Origin: Oxyruncus cristatus
Taxonomy: Eukaryota; Chordata; Aves; Passeriformes; Cotingidae
Direction: 5' to 3'
Assembly: GCA_013399855.1 (NCBI GenBank)
Contig: VXAY01005017.1
Location: 491,211-555,210 of the forward strand
Length of the DNA stretch: 64,000 bases
Positions within the stretch are counted from its first letter, which is position 1; each line of letters starts with the position of its first letter. Positions 13,580 to 25,028 of the stretch are shown in pieces. Below the pieces are notes generated by a model that saw only the letters and a program-made list of their open reading frames with translations, had not been told where the DNA came from and did no database searches. The position numbers and the translations under genes were made by a program.

Positions 13580-13812
13580 GTCACCCACCCCCTCCCAGCA
13601 CCTCTCCTGCCCGGCCTGTCTGTCCTGCAACCATCCAACATGGCACAGCTGTCACAGGACTCACCCCACCCAGGTTCACTTATACTGATGATGTCATATT
13701 TCTAGGAGTGGGCCAAGCCAGTTCAAGCTCTTGCCTGTTTCACATGCTGCATGCAATGGTATGGAAACCTTTCAAGTGCTGTACATTGTAGCCAACACCT
13801 CTTCGAGCAGAT
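13580..13812 (-). pseudogene. CR1 ORF2 endonuclease N-terminal remnant
   Basis: Read on the minus strand, HTIACSM, a stop, NRQELEL and then KYDIISISEP align with the opening of the CR1 APE-type endonuclease (YTNARSMGNKQEELE, then SETWW). A segment with LDGCRTDRPGRRGAGRG after a frame change matches the DRQGRRGGG region. The catalytic glutamate of SETWW survives as the E of SEP, but the tryptophans are changed and a stop and frameshift break the frame. It is a dead fragment. Its interest is that it is directly followed by RT C-terminal sequence. Confidence 0.78.
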
Positions 13813-16646
13813 TGGGGGAATTCACTAGCACTCAATTCATCAAGTTTTGGTGCAAGGAAAAGAACCACAGAATACAACTTTTACTTTAGTGCACAAGAAC
13901 CAGCTCATTCTTGAAAGAAGGTATTACAGTAAATCAATCAGGTTACCTGCAAGATGGGTCAAGTAACTTCATCAACTCAGAATCAGCCTCTGTTCCCACA
14001 GACAAAAAGCAGGTGACTGAGGCTACCCAGCTCTGAAACTGGTCTCAGTGACACAATTCAAAGGGCAGCAAGAATAGTCTGTTTTCTGTGTTATTTCCTC
14101 CTCTTGGTGTGAGACTTCAGTGTTTTTATACATTAGACTTCAAGAATTCCTTGTTTCAGCTGAGTTCATGGGAATCAGTGTTCTGAACTTATGTAATCAC
14201 CACAATACAAAACAGCATGAACCAGTATGCCTTCAACTGTGCAGTATTGGTAACCTAAATTTTCTCATGTATCCCAGCCTGTGCCATAGGGATAGCAAGA
14301 CCTTCCCTTTGGAATGATACCGCAAAGAAGGTAGTTTGAAATGAGTCCCTGTGATCACAGGAACCTCTAACAAAAGAAAATTTAACTCAATTTTCAACGA
14401 AGATAAAAGTGGAATTCAGCAATCAGTTTGAGGTCATACTTGAATAGAGACCAGTTCAAGAAAGGACTCTGTTTTGTTGACAAATAACAGAAATGCACAG
14501 CAGAAATGAGATCCCATAATCAGTGAACTGAACTCTATTATGATGAACAGACAAAGAAGCAAGACTATTATTAATTTTTTGTCTGCACTGGTATAGCAAA
14601 GTCTTGAAAATATTGAATTTTTGTAAGTCAAATGATTTCCAAATGTTCCTTGTATTATTTTTAGACAATCATTATCATGGCTAGGCTTTGCGAACAAAGA
14701 TTTGAGAAGGATTCTACCCACGCTTGCTACAAGCATGTTGATGGCTATTTTTTTTTTTTTTCTTTTAGACAATATGTCACTTTATAAATACTAACACAAG
14801 TAGAAATCCTTTCAGCTTTTTTTAAGGAATATTTTAATGGTTTCTTTCCTCTCTGGTATGATGTAAAATACTGTGTTCTAATACATTTTCCCAGCACACT
14901 GTGGTATAATTCTCACTCAGAAGGGATGACACATACAAAGCAAATATTTAATCCCTCCTGGGTGAGAGGTCAGTTTCATGGGAAATTCATATCATAACAA
15001 TTTCATATCTGTGATACTTAAGAATGATCTTCCAGGATCACACAATGAAGCAGAAATCTTCTTGGGAAATGATACTACATTTCTCCTTAAGATTTAGGTC
15101 ATCTATGTTTTGAAGAACGATGTTTCCATCAGAATGTAAAGGTGTCCTTAGTGAATTGAAAAGGGCACAATAATAGAAGTGTCTGAGCTGCAGAATGTGT
15201 GCAATAGGAAATAATTTCAGTAAGACACAATGGAACATAAATTGAAGGTTAGAAATGGAACTATTATAATAACTTTCCAAGAAAAGGAAAAGGTACCAGA
15301 TGCATATCACAAATTATCCTGTTATAATGAGAGAAAAGCTGGGGAAAGCAGAAAAAGGAAAAAGATATTTGAAATGTAAGGGAAACACTTCTGCAAATAA
15401 CCTTATTGTGGCCTCTGAAAAATTTTCAGAACAGTTGCTTTTTCTGCTGCTTCATATCAATGAGAAGGCAGTGAGCCCCTGCAAAGAATACTAAAGAGCA
15501 CTATTTTGGAATGCAGGATTGTAAGACTACTGATAGTTCACAAGGATTCCTGTTTGGAAATCTCAGATTTATTGGTTTTCAACTGCTTTTATTATAAAGG
15601 GGCTGATAATGAACTTCATACCGAAACAGTAACTTGGAGAAACATGAAAACAACAGTTTACAAGAGGGTTTGAGCACTTTATACAGTAAGAGATGTATAC
15701 TTAAGGGACTTCAGCAAGCTATATTCTTATTATTCTCATTATTATAATATTTTCTCACCTTAAATGTTGTAACTCCAAGACTTAAGTGAATAAAATCAAA
15801 CAAAAACTCCAACATAATGTTCTGTTCTTGTTCTCAATATTCTAGATTAAGTTTAGCAGTAGAACAGAAAACACTTTTACCCAAAATATTTACGTATAAA
15901 CCAAAGGTCACAATGTATTTGTCCCAGCTGGGAGCATTCTCCATATGAAACATTCACAAAAATGTTAAAAAACCCAAATCCCAGAAAAAAAAAATCATCT
16001 GCATTTCAACACTAGATAGTTGCAATTTTTACCTTCTGTAAGATTCATGCTTATTGATATTTTGTTCTTGGACACCATTGAGTAGGCAAGTAAACTGAGT
16101 ACTTTATCTTCTCTTCAATGTAGCCAAGCTTTCATACTCAGATTTCATGCTTAAACTGTCTTGGGGGCCAGTATACCTGAGACACATTTCATCATCTGCT
16201 ACAAATGTTCTTCTCTAATTTCAATGAGCTATTTGATAAACTATGGGTCCTAAACCCCAGGACAGAATATGTATCTGTATCCAGAGTAATGCATCCTAAC
16301 CTATTATTACAAAATGCAAGGTGTTTTCTCTTACTACTACAGTAAGAGTGATAAATGGCCAATGCCAATATAAACGTATTCATTATTCTTCCAAAAAGGA
16401 CTTTTATTCCCATAAAACATATACCTAGTATTAAATAAGTTTTATTCTTGTATCACCTGATCATGTTAGTAGTTTCATACAGTAAGTTCCATCAGATATA
16501 TATGTACCTTTTCCACTAATAAAAATCATCTTAAATGTATAAACAACAGTATCAGAGTCTAAAAATTAGACTGTTTTTTACTAGTATGGCAAGTCTAATT
16601 TATGTTGAATTGTAAGTGTCTGAGAATAATATAAACATTTGAATAT
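13813..16646. other. Unique non-coding stretch
   Basis: No recognised gene or mobile element. A run of about 14 T lies near 14749-14762. The open frames of 64-112 codons are AT-rich and carry no recognisable motif. Confidence 0.5.
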
Positions 16647-16964
16647 AATAGAATCATTTAGGTTGGAAAAGATCCTTGAAATAGATTACAACCATAAACT
16701 TAATGCGGCCAAATCCACCACTAAAACAAATCCCTAAGTGTCAGATCTACAAATCTTTTAAATACCTCAAGGGATGGTTACTCAACCACTTTACCAGGCA
16801 GCCTATTCCAGTTCTTAATAACCCTTTTCTGTATAGAATTGGTTCCTAATATCTTATCTAAACTTTCCCTTGTGCAACTTGAGGCAATTTCCTTTTGTCC
16901 TATCACTTGTCACAAGGGAGAAGAGGCCGACCTCCACCTCACTACAACCTCCTTTCAGGTTGTT

Positions 16965-17162
16965 CTAGAGAGCAAACCTGAGCCTCTTCTTCTCCAGGAC
17001 AAACAATCTCATCTGCTCCTTGTGCTCCAGACCCTTCATCAGCTTAGGTGCCCTTCTCTGGACATGCTCCAGCACCTCAATGTTCTTTTCATATTGAGGG
17101 ACCCAAAACCTAACACAGCACTTGAGGTGCGGTTGTTGTGACCCAAGTGCAGGACCTGGCAC
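16965..17162 (-). pseudogene. CR1 ORF2 fragment
   Basis: A 65-codon frame in the CR1 at 16647-17745. [20 protein letters not shown] and [19 protein letters not shown] match the ORF2 segment downstream of the RT catalytic box (usual form: QFWAPQYKKDMELLERVQRR). Both ends are decayed and there is no active site. It has no function of its own. Confidence 0.82.
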
Positions 17163-17530
17163 TTGGCCTTGTTAAACCTCATACACTTGACCTTGGCCCA
17201 TTAACGTAGCCAATTAATTCCAGATACATCTGCAGAGCCTTCCTATCCTCCAACAGGTCAATATTCCTGTCCAACTTGGTGTTAATTCATCCAGATAATT
17301 GACAAAGGTATTAAACAGAACTGTAGCCCAGCAGTGAGCTCTCAGGAACACCACTTATGATCGGCTGCCAATTGGATTTCACTCCATTCACCACCACTGT
17401 CAGGGCTCAACCATCCTGACAGTTTCTAACCCAGTAAAGAGAATACCTGTCCAAGCTATAAACATCCAGCTTCTCCAGGAGAATACTGTGGAAAATGATG
17501 ACCAGGTAAGCAACATCCACAGCCTTGTCA

Positions 17531-17703
17531 TCATAGAATCGTTAGGCTGGAGAAGAATTCAAGACTGACTTCAATCCTTAATCTAAAACTTCTAGGTTCA
17601 ATACTAAACCGTGTCCCTAAGCACCACATTTACAAGTTTTTTGAACACTTTCAGGGTGATTCCATCACTTCCCTGGGCAGCTTGTTCCAATTCTTGATCA
17701 CTC
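17531..17703 (-). mobile_element. CR1 LINE 3' end nested in an older CR1
   Basis: The plus strand reads ATAGAATCGTTAGGCTGGAG and continues to CCCTGGGCAGCTTGTTCCAA, the last ~170 bp of a CR1 in minus orientation. It sits inside the CR1 at 16647-17745. The heptamer TCATCAT occurs on both sides (17528-17534 and 17704-17710). Part of it overlaps the CR1 tail unit, so the target-site duplication is likely but its exact length is uncertain. The right-hand boundary is less certain than the left. Confidence 0.72.
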
Positions 17704-17745
17704 TCATCATCCACAATAAGCTGGTCAAAGAAATACCTTTGTCAG

Positions 17746-20522
17746 GATGATCCATTCCAGTTTTACACAAGCATAACAGTAGCTTTTAGGCATATTTTCT
17801 GTTGGTGTACTCCATACTGTCAATAGAATTATTCCAACCTACATTGTCCAAAGACACCTGGTCGATGGTTGCTATATGAAGACAGGTTCAGTTTGAAAAG
17901 GTTTTCATATCTTTAGTTGAATAAGTTTTGTAAGTCTGAAAAAAGTATTGCTTTGGGTTTAAAGATTACTTTCTTTGAATGTATTTAATGTATGATTATA
18001 TTCAGAGTTAACTTTTTAAATAAAGATCATTTAATCAAGATAATTCTAATCCATAGCTAATTCTCATAGAAGGTTCTTAATACAGTACCATTAAAAATGC
18101 AATATACAGAAGCAGAGCTGTACATGTTAGGGCATTATTCCCAACATGGATTTTGTTGTGTATCTGATGCATTTTGAAGACATGCCAGGAATGCAAGGCC
18201 CAAAAACGGAGTGAGGTGGCCCTTTGAGCTGGAAAACAACTCTTTGAATAATAATGCGATCTTTTACACCAGTATAAGGTAGTAGTAAAACTCTTTTTTT
18301 CTTATCTTCCACCTTCCTTTTTCTCTAAGACCCCATGACAGCTATGCCAAAGGAAATATTAATTACAGATAAAACCCCTGCAAATTAAATACATAATTTT
18401 CAAGAAGAATTTTTTACTTCTTTTCACGTAGACACTACTCTCATATATATAAAACTCTTTTTCAGGCCTGATTTGAAAAGTAAAGTACTAAAAGGGCCAA
18501 GGCAATATTAATTAGGAAATAGAAAAAAGACAGATTATCCCTTGTGATTAAGATCTTTATTTAAACAGTTACTGCAAACACCAAGAATAATTTCCCTTTT
18601 CAGTGTTTCAGATCAGCAGGGTTCATTGCATGCTGAGTTTGAAGACTCTTAGTAAGTAAGCAAGATGCATGAATTAGAACTGTTAAATATGCTTTCAAGC
18701 TGTATAATGTAGAAAGTCATCAGACATTCCTTAAAACTACTTCAAGTCTCAACAGCTGTAGCATTTTCTAAAAGCTACAAGATATATTCCTACATTAAAA
18801 ATAATTCACCTTCTGGTTAAATAGACTTCAAAAAAATCATCAACTTTTCTACAGCTGGTTGATCTGAAAACTGTCCTTCCCTGTCTTCCATTGCCCAGAT
18901 GCAAGGGACAATTACAGCTGTTGAGATTGGAGTGTGTACTTAGTCATGTTTGCCACTGTTTTCCACTTCAGTTACCTTCTTCCTCCCACTCCTTTTGACA
19001 GAGGTGGGTATGAGTAATTCACCTTTCCCCCTCAGTAACTAGAGCATAACAGGGCCAGATCTGGAGTACTTCTTTGAAAAACCACAATGAATAGAACTTG
19101 CTTGTATAGGTATGGACTCCTTTTGATAGCAAGGAAGAAGCATATTTACTGTCAGCAAGAGGTAAGGTACTGTTCCTGGGAGAGAGACAAAGTACATAAG
19201 GCATATAATTCTTCTTTCTCAACAGCAAATTAACCTACAATAAAACTTCACAGCACTTTTCTCTACTAATTCTGACCTATGAGCTCTCACCTTTGCTACT
19301 GGGAGCTATTTTTCCTTCTTCCCATATTTGTGTTGAAAAGTCAGGCCAGGCAATGTTGACTCCAGTCTTATATCTGGAGAGATGAAAAACATCATCATTC
19401 CCCTGGCTCTCTGAGAAAAATAAAGGGGTGGAGTTGCTCTCAGATCCCTCTCTTTCAGCTTCGTCTTCAGTGTTCAGTGTTGGCTATTACAGCCCTGAGT
19501 CACAGAAAATAATTAAGGGCTTCTTTTTGTCTATACCACAAGAGTAGTGTTTCCCAGAAGATCCATCACTGCACAGCTTACTGCTGGCTTGAGATCTTGG
19601 CTGGAGGTAGAGTCAGTGATACTATGCATCACACGCTGTTCAACATCTTCATCTTGTCATTTGAAACATTTGGTAGTACTTCTACTAAATGAATACCAAA
19701 ACAAGCAAATGCAAAAATTTTGCCTATGGGACCTCTCCCACATAAAACCGTCAAGACTACTGTTGCAGTTCATTCCTCTATTTATTTTTTTAAGTTAAAC
19801 TTCAACATATTCTGCTTTTACAGCTCACTCCATTGTCTGATCATGCACAAAGTTACTAACTTACCAGCAGGTCAAGATTTCAATTTATTTGCAGCTGGCT
19901 AAGCACTTGTCTAGTACTTTCATCAGTACCAGAGCCTGTACTAAGCTTTATACCAGTAATGATTACATTTAGTGTCACCCTAAGATGCTAGAATATCCAC
20001 TCAAGATGTTTCATTGCTTAACTAGAGTACATATTGCATCCTAAAACCCAGAATTCATGGCCCAGATACAGAAAGGCACCCAAAGAGCTAAATAACAGAA
20101 CCATATTGTGCCAAAAATTATTTTGTATGTTCTCAGCAATTTAGAGAACCCTGAAAACTGTGTCTCAATTAAAGCTGCTTTATAGGTCATAGCACTGTAT
20201 GTGCTTTGAGCCACAAGACATCACCCAACTCATAAAAAGCTGTGTTCTCTGATAGCTTTTAGGAGACTCCATCAAACTTTGCTTAGAAGATGTTTGCTAT
20301 ACTGTCTATTCCCTTACAGTCAGAAAAAAAAAACACTTTCAGAATTCCTTTGTGACACTTCATGAAGAAAGAGAAGCCAGATGTTAAGGGCAGAGCTTGA
20401 CTTTCTAAATTCTATTTTGTTTGGAAACATCCTACAGTACACACCTATAAAATCTATGCATTTTCAGTTACTGCAAATTTTACTGTTTACAAGCACCAAA
20501 AAAATTGATGGTATGACCTATT
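17746..20522. other. Unique non-coding stretch
   Basis: AT-rich, with no recognised gene, RNA or mobile element. Open frames of 60-83 codons occur but have no domain or homology visible by eye. Confidence 0.5.
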
Positions 20523-20594
20523 CCCCCCCCCCCCCCCCATACCTCTCGANNNNNNNNNNNNNNNNNNNNNNNNNNNNTTTCCCCCCCCCCCCCC
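20523..20594. other. Assembly gap between two poly-C runs
   Basis: Sixteen C (20523-20538), then ATACCTCTCGA, then 28 N (20550-20577), then TTT and fourteen C (20581-20594). The minus strand therefore has two long G runs able to form a G-quadruplex, a usual cause of polymerase or sequencing drop-out. The true length and content of the gap are unknown. An open frame that appears to run across it is an artefact of the N run. Confidence 0.97.
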
Positions 20595-21997
20595 AGCATA
20601 TACCTGCAGAAAAATTTGTACTGTCATTTAGCCTCAAAGGTCATTACAAAGCTACATTTTGCATGCGGTTATTTAGTTTACTGAAAGGACATATGAAGTT
20701 GTCTCAGATTTCAATTTACAGTGGTTCCTACATTAGTTTTAGAAGCTACCCTTCAGAACAATATGTTGCTCTTTTTAATCACTATGTTATCCTTTGTCTA
20801 CAGTTCTTCAGTCAGTTTTCAATTAAATGAATCTGAATAGAAAACAAAATTAAGATATATTCTAATAGAAGTTTTGCCTTAGAAATAAAACACCAAAACA
20901 CCACCTTAGAAAAACATTTCCTTCATCCATTTTACGGTGGAAGTGGTATATAATAAAGAGTTTGAGATAGCAAAAGACCATTTCAGTAGTGAGTACTTGG
21001 GTACATTTAATCTTGGGCAGTTCACAGACAATTAAGCAGCTTCTCTCTCACTAGTCTTCATCAACAGGACAGAAGGAGAGAACACAAAGGGAAAACTCAT
21101 GAGCTGAGACAAAGACAAGGAGATGTCTTACCAACTACTATCACTGGCAAAACAGATTTAACTTGGGGTAAATTTCATTTCCTGTCAATTAGAGTTTGGT
21201 TAAGAAACAAAGACAAGAAACTAAAGCACCTTCCCCTACCATAATCCCTTCTTCCCAAGTCTCAGCTTGGCGGCTTCATTCCTGATTCTTCTAGCTCTTT
21301 CTCCCAGTCCATATTTAACTTATGTTTAAACATGTAACAATGGACGACACAAAATTCATTTGTACAAGAATTGAAGACCAACTTGAATCCTGTACCAGTC
21401 CAGTATTTTACTTCAAGTAAAATTGAATCATTGCAAATGTCCAGTGAAAAGAGTATTCTGGAAGTAGCAGATAAAGGGCAAAAAAGACAAAAACCCCTAA
21501 TTATTCTCATTTCTACTTGGACAATAAATTAACACAGCATTAGTAACAGAGTCTTCTGAGTCCTTATTAATGTAAGTTAGCTTAGGTCAAACACTTCACT
21601 TTTTTCCTCCCTCACTGGGAATGCCATTTGCACTTCCTATATTTTCACAGATCTTAGTTTCTAAATTGAAACAGAAGAGAGTGCAGATCTATGAAGATTT
21701 ACAGTTTAATAGTTTAACACTCTTCTAAAAGTGACATGAGCACCAGAAATAAGGAACTCTGAAAATGGGGGGAAAAAAAAATCTTCCAAATGAGTTGGTA
21801 TTACCATAAGCAGCCAATCAAATATTTTGAGCATCCTGGCAGCGTGTTTCTTCATTTTGACATTACATATGCCAAGGCAGTTATACAAGCTACTTTATCT
21901 CTGAAACCTGCTTCTGGTTTCTTTTACTGCAAAAAGTATTCTTATCAATACAAACACAGTCTCAGTAAAACATTTACATAACAGGTTACTAGATTTC
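20595..21997. other. Unique non-coding stretch
   Basis: No recognised feature between the gap and the LTR at 21998. Confidence 0.5.
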
Positions 21998-22548
21998 TGT
22001 TGGTTTCAGCTGGGATAGAGTTAATTTTCTTCCTACTAGCTGGTATAGTGTAGTGTTTGTTGATTTCGGATGAGTAAAATGTTGATAATTAAGAGATGCT
22101 TTAGTTGTTGTTGAGCAGTAGTTATACGAAGTCAAGGACTTTTCAGTTTCTTGTACTGCACTACCAGCGAATAGGTTGGGAGTGCACAAGAAACTGGAAG
22201 GGGACATAGCCAGGACAGCTGACCCCAACTGGCCAAACAGATACTCCAAACCATATGTCATCATGCTCAGCAATAAAACTGAGGGAGCTGGCTGAGGAGT
22301 ACAGCCCCACTACTTGAGGACTGTCTGGGCATCAGTCCCTGAGTGGTAAGCAAGTGCATTGTTCATCACTTGGTTTGTACATTCTTTTAGCATTTTCATG
22401 ATTTCACCTTCCTTTTCTGTCCTGTTAAACTCTCTTTATCTCAACCTATTAATTTAACCTTTTCTCAGATTTTTTCCCCATCACACTGAGGGGTATGTAG
22501 ACAAATGTCTGCCTGGTGTTTAGCCGCCTGCTGGGCTAAACCACAACA
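21998..22548 (+). mobile_element. Solo LTR of an avian ERVL-type endogenous retrovirus
   Basis: Starts TGTTGGTTTCAGCTGGGATA, continues AGAGTTAATTTTCTTC and ends with GCTGGGCTAAACCACAACA, the termini of the same family as 4579-5160 and 48486-49081. The block GCCAGGACAGCTGACCCCAA and an AATAAA polyadenylation signal (22272-22277) are intact. There is no internal retroviral sequence on either side. The flanks (ATTTC and TTCAC) do not form a clean 5-bp duplication, which suggests an old insertion or slightly misplaced ends. Confidence 0.88.
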
Positions 22549-24835
22549 TTCACTTAGAACGTATTTTCAAGTATCACATTCTATTTAGAAACACCAAAGG
22601 TGATCAAAATTTTGGTACAATCTTTGTGCTCTCATGAATTTCTATCGTCAGAACAAAGCATGCTCTAATACACTCAGCATCGTGACTCATACAACTTTTC
22701 CTCGTCCTGTAGTTCATTTCTTTCTTTCTATGTCAGTAACCACTTTATGGGGAGCGTTCACTGTGGCACTCCAAGCAAGACATGTTATTTTTCTTACTTC
22801 TCTTCCAAAATATTAACTTGGTAAACATACTATAGGATTGATAACATGAATGAAGGCTGTAAAAGTTACTGCAAAACACTGAAGAATTCTAAGTTGAAAC
22901 TCAAAAAACAAAGATGTGTTTCTTGTTGTTTAAATCTTTACACAAGGTATGCCAAGGACTATTTTACCCTGATGTAGCAGAACCAATCTTTACTTCTGCA
23001 AAAAGTCTCAGTTTAGATGTGTTCCAAAGGTTCATCAGTTTGTCAAAAGATAAGGATCTATGACAATTGACATTAAAACTTACTATGGAAGCTTAAATTG
23101 TACTCTGAGGAACTGTAATTCTGGGTTTATGTACTCTTTCAGTAGAATAGCAATTAATAACATTGCCAACCACATCTTACTGAAGAACATAAACTTAGGA
23201 AATAAGAAACACGGTCACCCACTCCCTAAGGAAAACAAAATCTGAAGCTCCCACTGTTTGTGGAAAATGTTAAGCTCAAGAACTATGTAACTAGTATTAA
23301 AGTTCTGTGCCTTGTAAAACTAACTTTTTTTTTTGTGCCTTGTAAAACTAACTATAGGCATTGAAAGCAGTTTATTGAGATCATATATAGTACAATTCAA
23401 TCTAATAAACTGTTGTTTTTAATAACTGGGGGGGGGTGTTCTTTTGCTTTAAAGAGTGGGTGTTTATCTTCCACTACTCAAGTCTCTAAAAAATCAGCTG
23501 TGAACAGTGTTTTCTTACAAGTCATGCAACATTATTGATAAAAGATAATGGTTTCATTATGCTAAAAAAAGTAAATTTAGCTTAAATCGAGCTTCATTTT
23601 TCTGTAAGCCAGGAGAAGAACTAAACCAAACTCAACCTTGACAATCATAGATTTTAACAATCACTCACGTAACTTACCCAGATGACTGAACCAGTATGCA
23701 ATAAGAAATGAAATTGCATCTTAATGCTTGTATACCTGCCACACGGATTCATTCCTCTCCTTCCATTCTGTGAAAGGCTAATGCAGTTGCCAAGTGTTAT
23801 TGAATGGTAAGTATTAAAAACATTAAGAAGAGCCTTTTGTAAAAAAACCAGTAAATATTGTTAGTTGCCTTTAGTACATTGAGGACAACGGGACCTGGAA
23901 CATATTCATCTGCTGTTGTAAAGAGATGCCTGTTACAAAACTAATCTATTGACTGGTAACATTTGGGTTTCTGCTATGGGTATTGACTATTTTATTTTTA
24001 CTGAATTTGTATTGCAATCCTTTAAGACGGGAGGTGAGTTCCAATGGAGTCCTTGGAAAGAAGAGAGGGCTGTTTCTGGGGCATTTACAGGTATACACAG
24101 ATATTTTAGATGGCAGAATGTGTTACCCCCAAGGGCTGAAGAGATAGAAACACTTAGAAAATACACAATTCTGTCTCAGGGGCAACTGATCATCTTCTAG
24201 GGACCAAAAGGAACTTCTTCAGTTCATTGGGGATCAAAAAGTTAACACATAGTTTGAAACCAAGCCTAACATAAAAATGACTATTTGATTTCTGAATTTC
24301 TGTTCTCTCTGACCCAGTCACTGGGCTGCCTCCATTTAAAAAGTATAATAATTCTTTTAAGATTAATTACATTAATCTTGAAAACCCTTCAGTCGTCTTC
24401 GAGGAGTTTATTATAAAGTGGTCTATACAAGTACTCTGTAACCCTCTGGCCAGGCTATATCCCCACACTACTTTGTTTGCATCTAGTGACAGAAAACAAC
24501 TAATTTGGACTTTCTTCCCTAAATGATATTTTCATCTAGTTTGGAATAAGGACTTTGTTAAGAATTCAAAAACAACTGGCAGAGAAGTCAAAGGAGAAAG
24601 AGACACTGATGACTACTACAAAGTCCAGAGGTAATTTTGCAGTTAATCAAAGTATAATTTTTCACTTCAATAACCCTCAGTCCACAATCCATATGGTTAT
24701 GGAATATTTGCCAGAGCAATGCCCTAGTAGCAGCCATTAGTAAGATGGTAGGGATACTGACAGCTTCAAATTTACCCAAATATTACCTAGTTTCCTAATA
24801 CAAATATGAAGAATAACAAACAAACCAAAATCACT
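22549..24835. other. Unique non-coding stretch
   Basis: No gene or mobile element seen. It contains the 20-bp direct repeat at 23306-23353 and a short run of G near 23429-23436. Confidence 0.5.
23306..23353. repeat. 20-bp direct repeat flanking a T tract
   Basis: TGTGCCTTGTAAAACTAACT occurs at 23306-23325 and again, identical, at 23334-23353. Only eight T separate the copies. The arrangement resembles a target-site duplication around a minimal poly(A)/poly(T) insertion; a slippage duplication is the alternative. Confidence 0.92.
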
Positions 24836-25028
24836 AAAACCCAAACCAAAACAACACCACACCCCCCCAAAAAAACACAAAAAACCCCCCAAAAAACAAA
24901 CAAAAAAACCCCAAAAAAAACAAACAAAAAAAAACAAACACCCCCCCAACCCCCCAAAAAAAACAAACAAACCCCAAAACAAACAAACAAAAAAAACAAA
25001 CAAACAAAAACCCACAACAACAACACAA
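24836..25028. repeat. 193-bp tract of only A and C
   Basis: From 24836 to 25028 the plus strand has no G and no T. It consists of A runs, CAAA units and C runs of 4-8. The minus strand is therefore only T and G, with several G runs that could form a G-quadruplex. Frames of 79-122 codons on both strands in this tract (lysine/threonine/proline-rich on one strand, phenylalanine/glycine-rich on the other) are compositional artefacts. Confidence 0.95.

Larger units (their letters stand above)
12812..13812 (-). mobile_element. CR1 LINE with large internal deletion
   Basis: A minus-strand CR1 of about 1 kb. From 12812 to about 13550 it holds the 3' UTR and the RT C-terminus; the plus strand shows GCACAGGACGGCCCCAAGAA and TTGTTGAACTTCATATGGTT. 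From about 13580 to 13812 the minus strand instead encodes the first part of the ORF2 endonuclease: HTIACSM, NRQELEL and KYDIISISEP match the CR1 start block with NARSM and YDIIGISETWW. About 1.4 kb of ORF2 (rest of the endonuclease and first half of the RT) is missing between the two, inferred from the order of these blocks in CR1. A single element with an internal deletion is the simplest reading; two adjoining fragments are the alternative. Confidence 0.85.
16647..17745 (-). mobile_element. CR1 LINE, interrupted by a second CR1
   Basis: A minus-strand CR1. The plus strand begins AATAGAATCATTTAGGTTGG, the standard CR1 3' terminus. It continues through GGCAGCCTATTCCAGTTCTT, CTCTTCTTCTCCAGG, GGACCTGGCACTTGGCCTTG and the RT region with CTTCTCCAGGAGAATACTGT. 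It breaks off at AGCAACATCCACAGCCTTG (about 17527), where another CR1 3' end begins. It seems to resume at 17704-17710 with TCATCATCCACAATAAGCTG, matching the CR1 continuation CTCATCCACTAAGCGGGTCA. The resumed part fades out by about 17745. Many substitutions and small deletions mark it as old. Confidence 0.85.

Noticed and set aside
20381..20830. 149-codon plus-strand open frame
   Set aside because: It runs through the 28-base N gap and two poly-C runs; unknown bases hide any stop, and the rest has no recognisable content.
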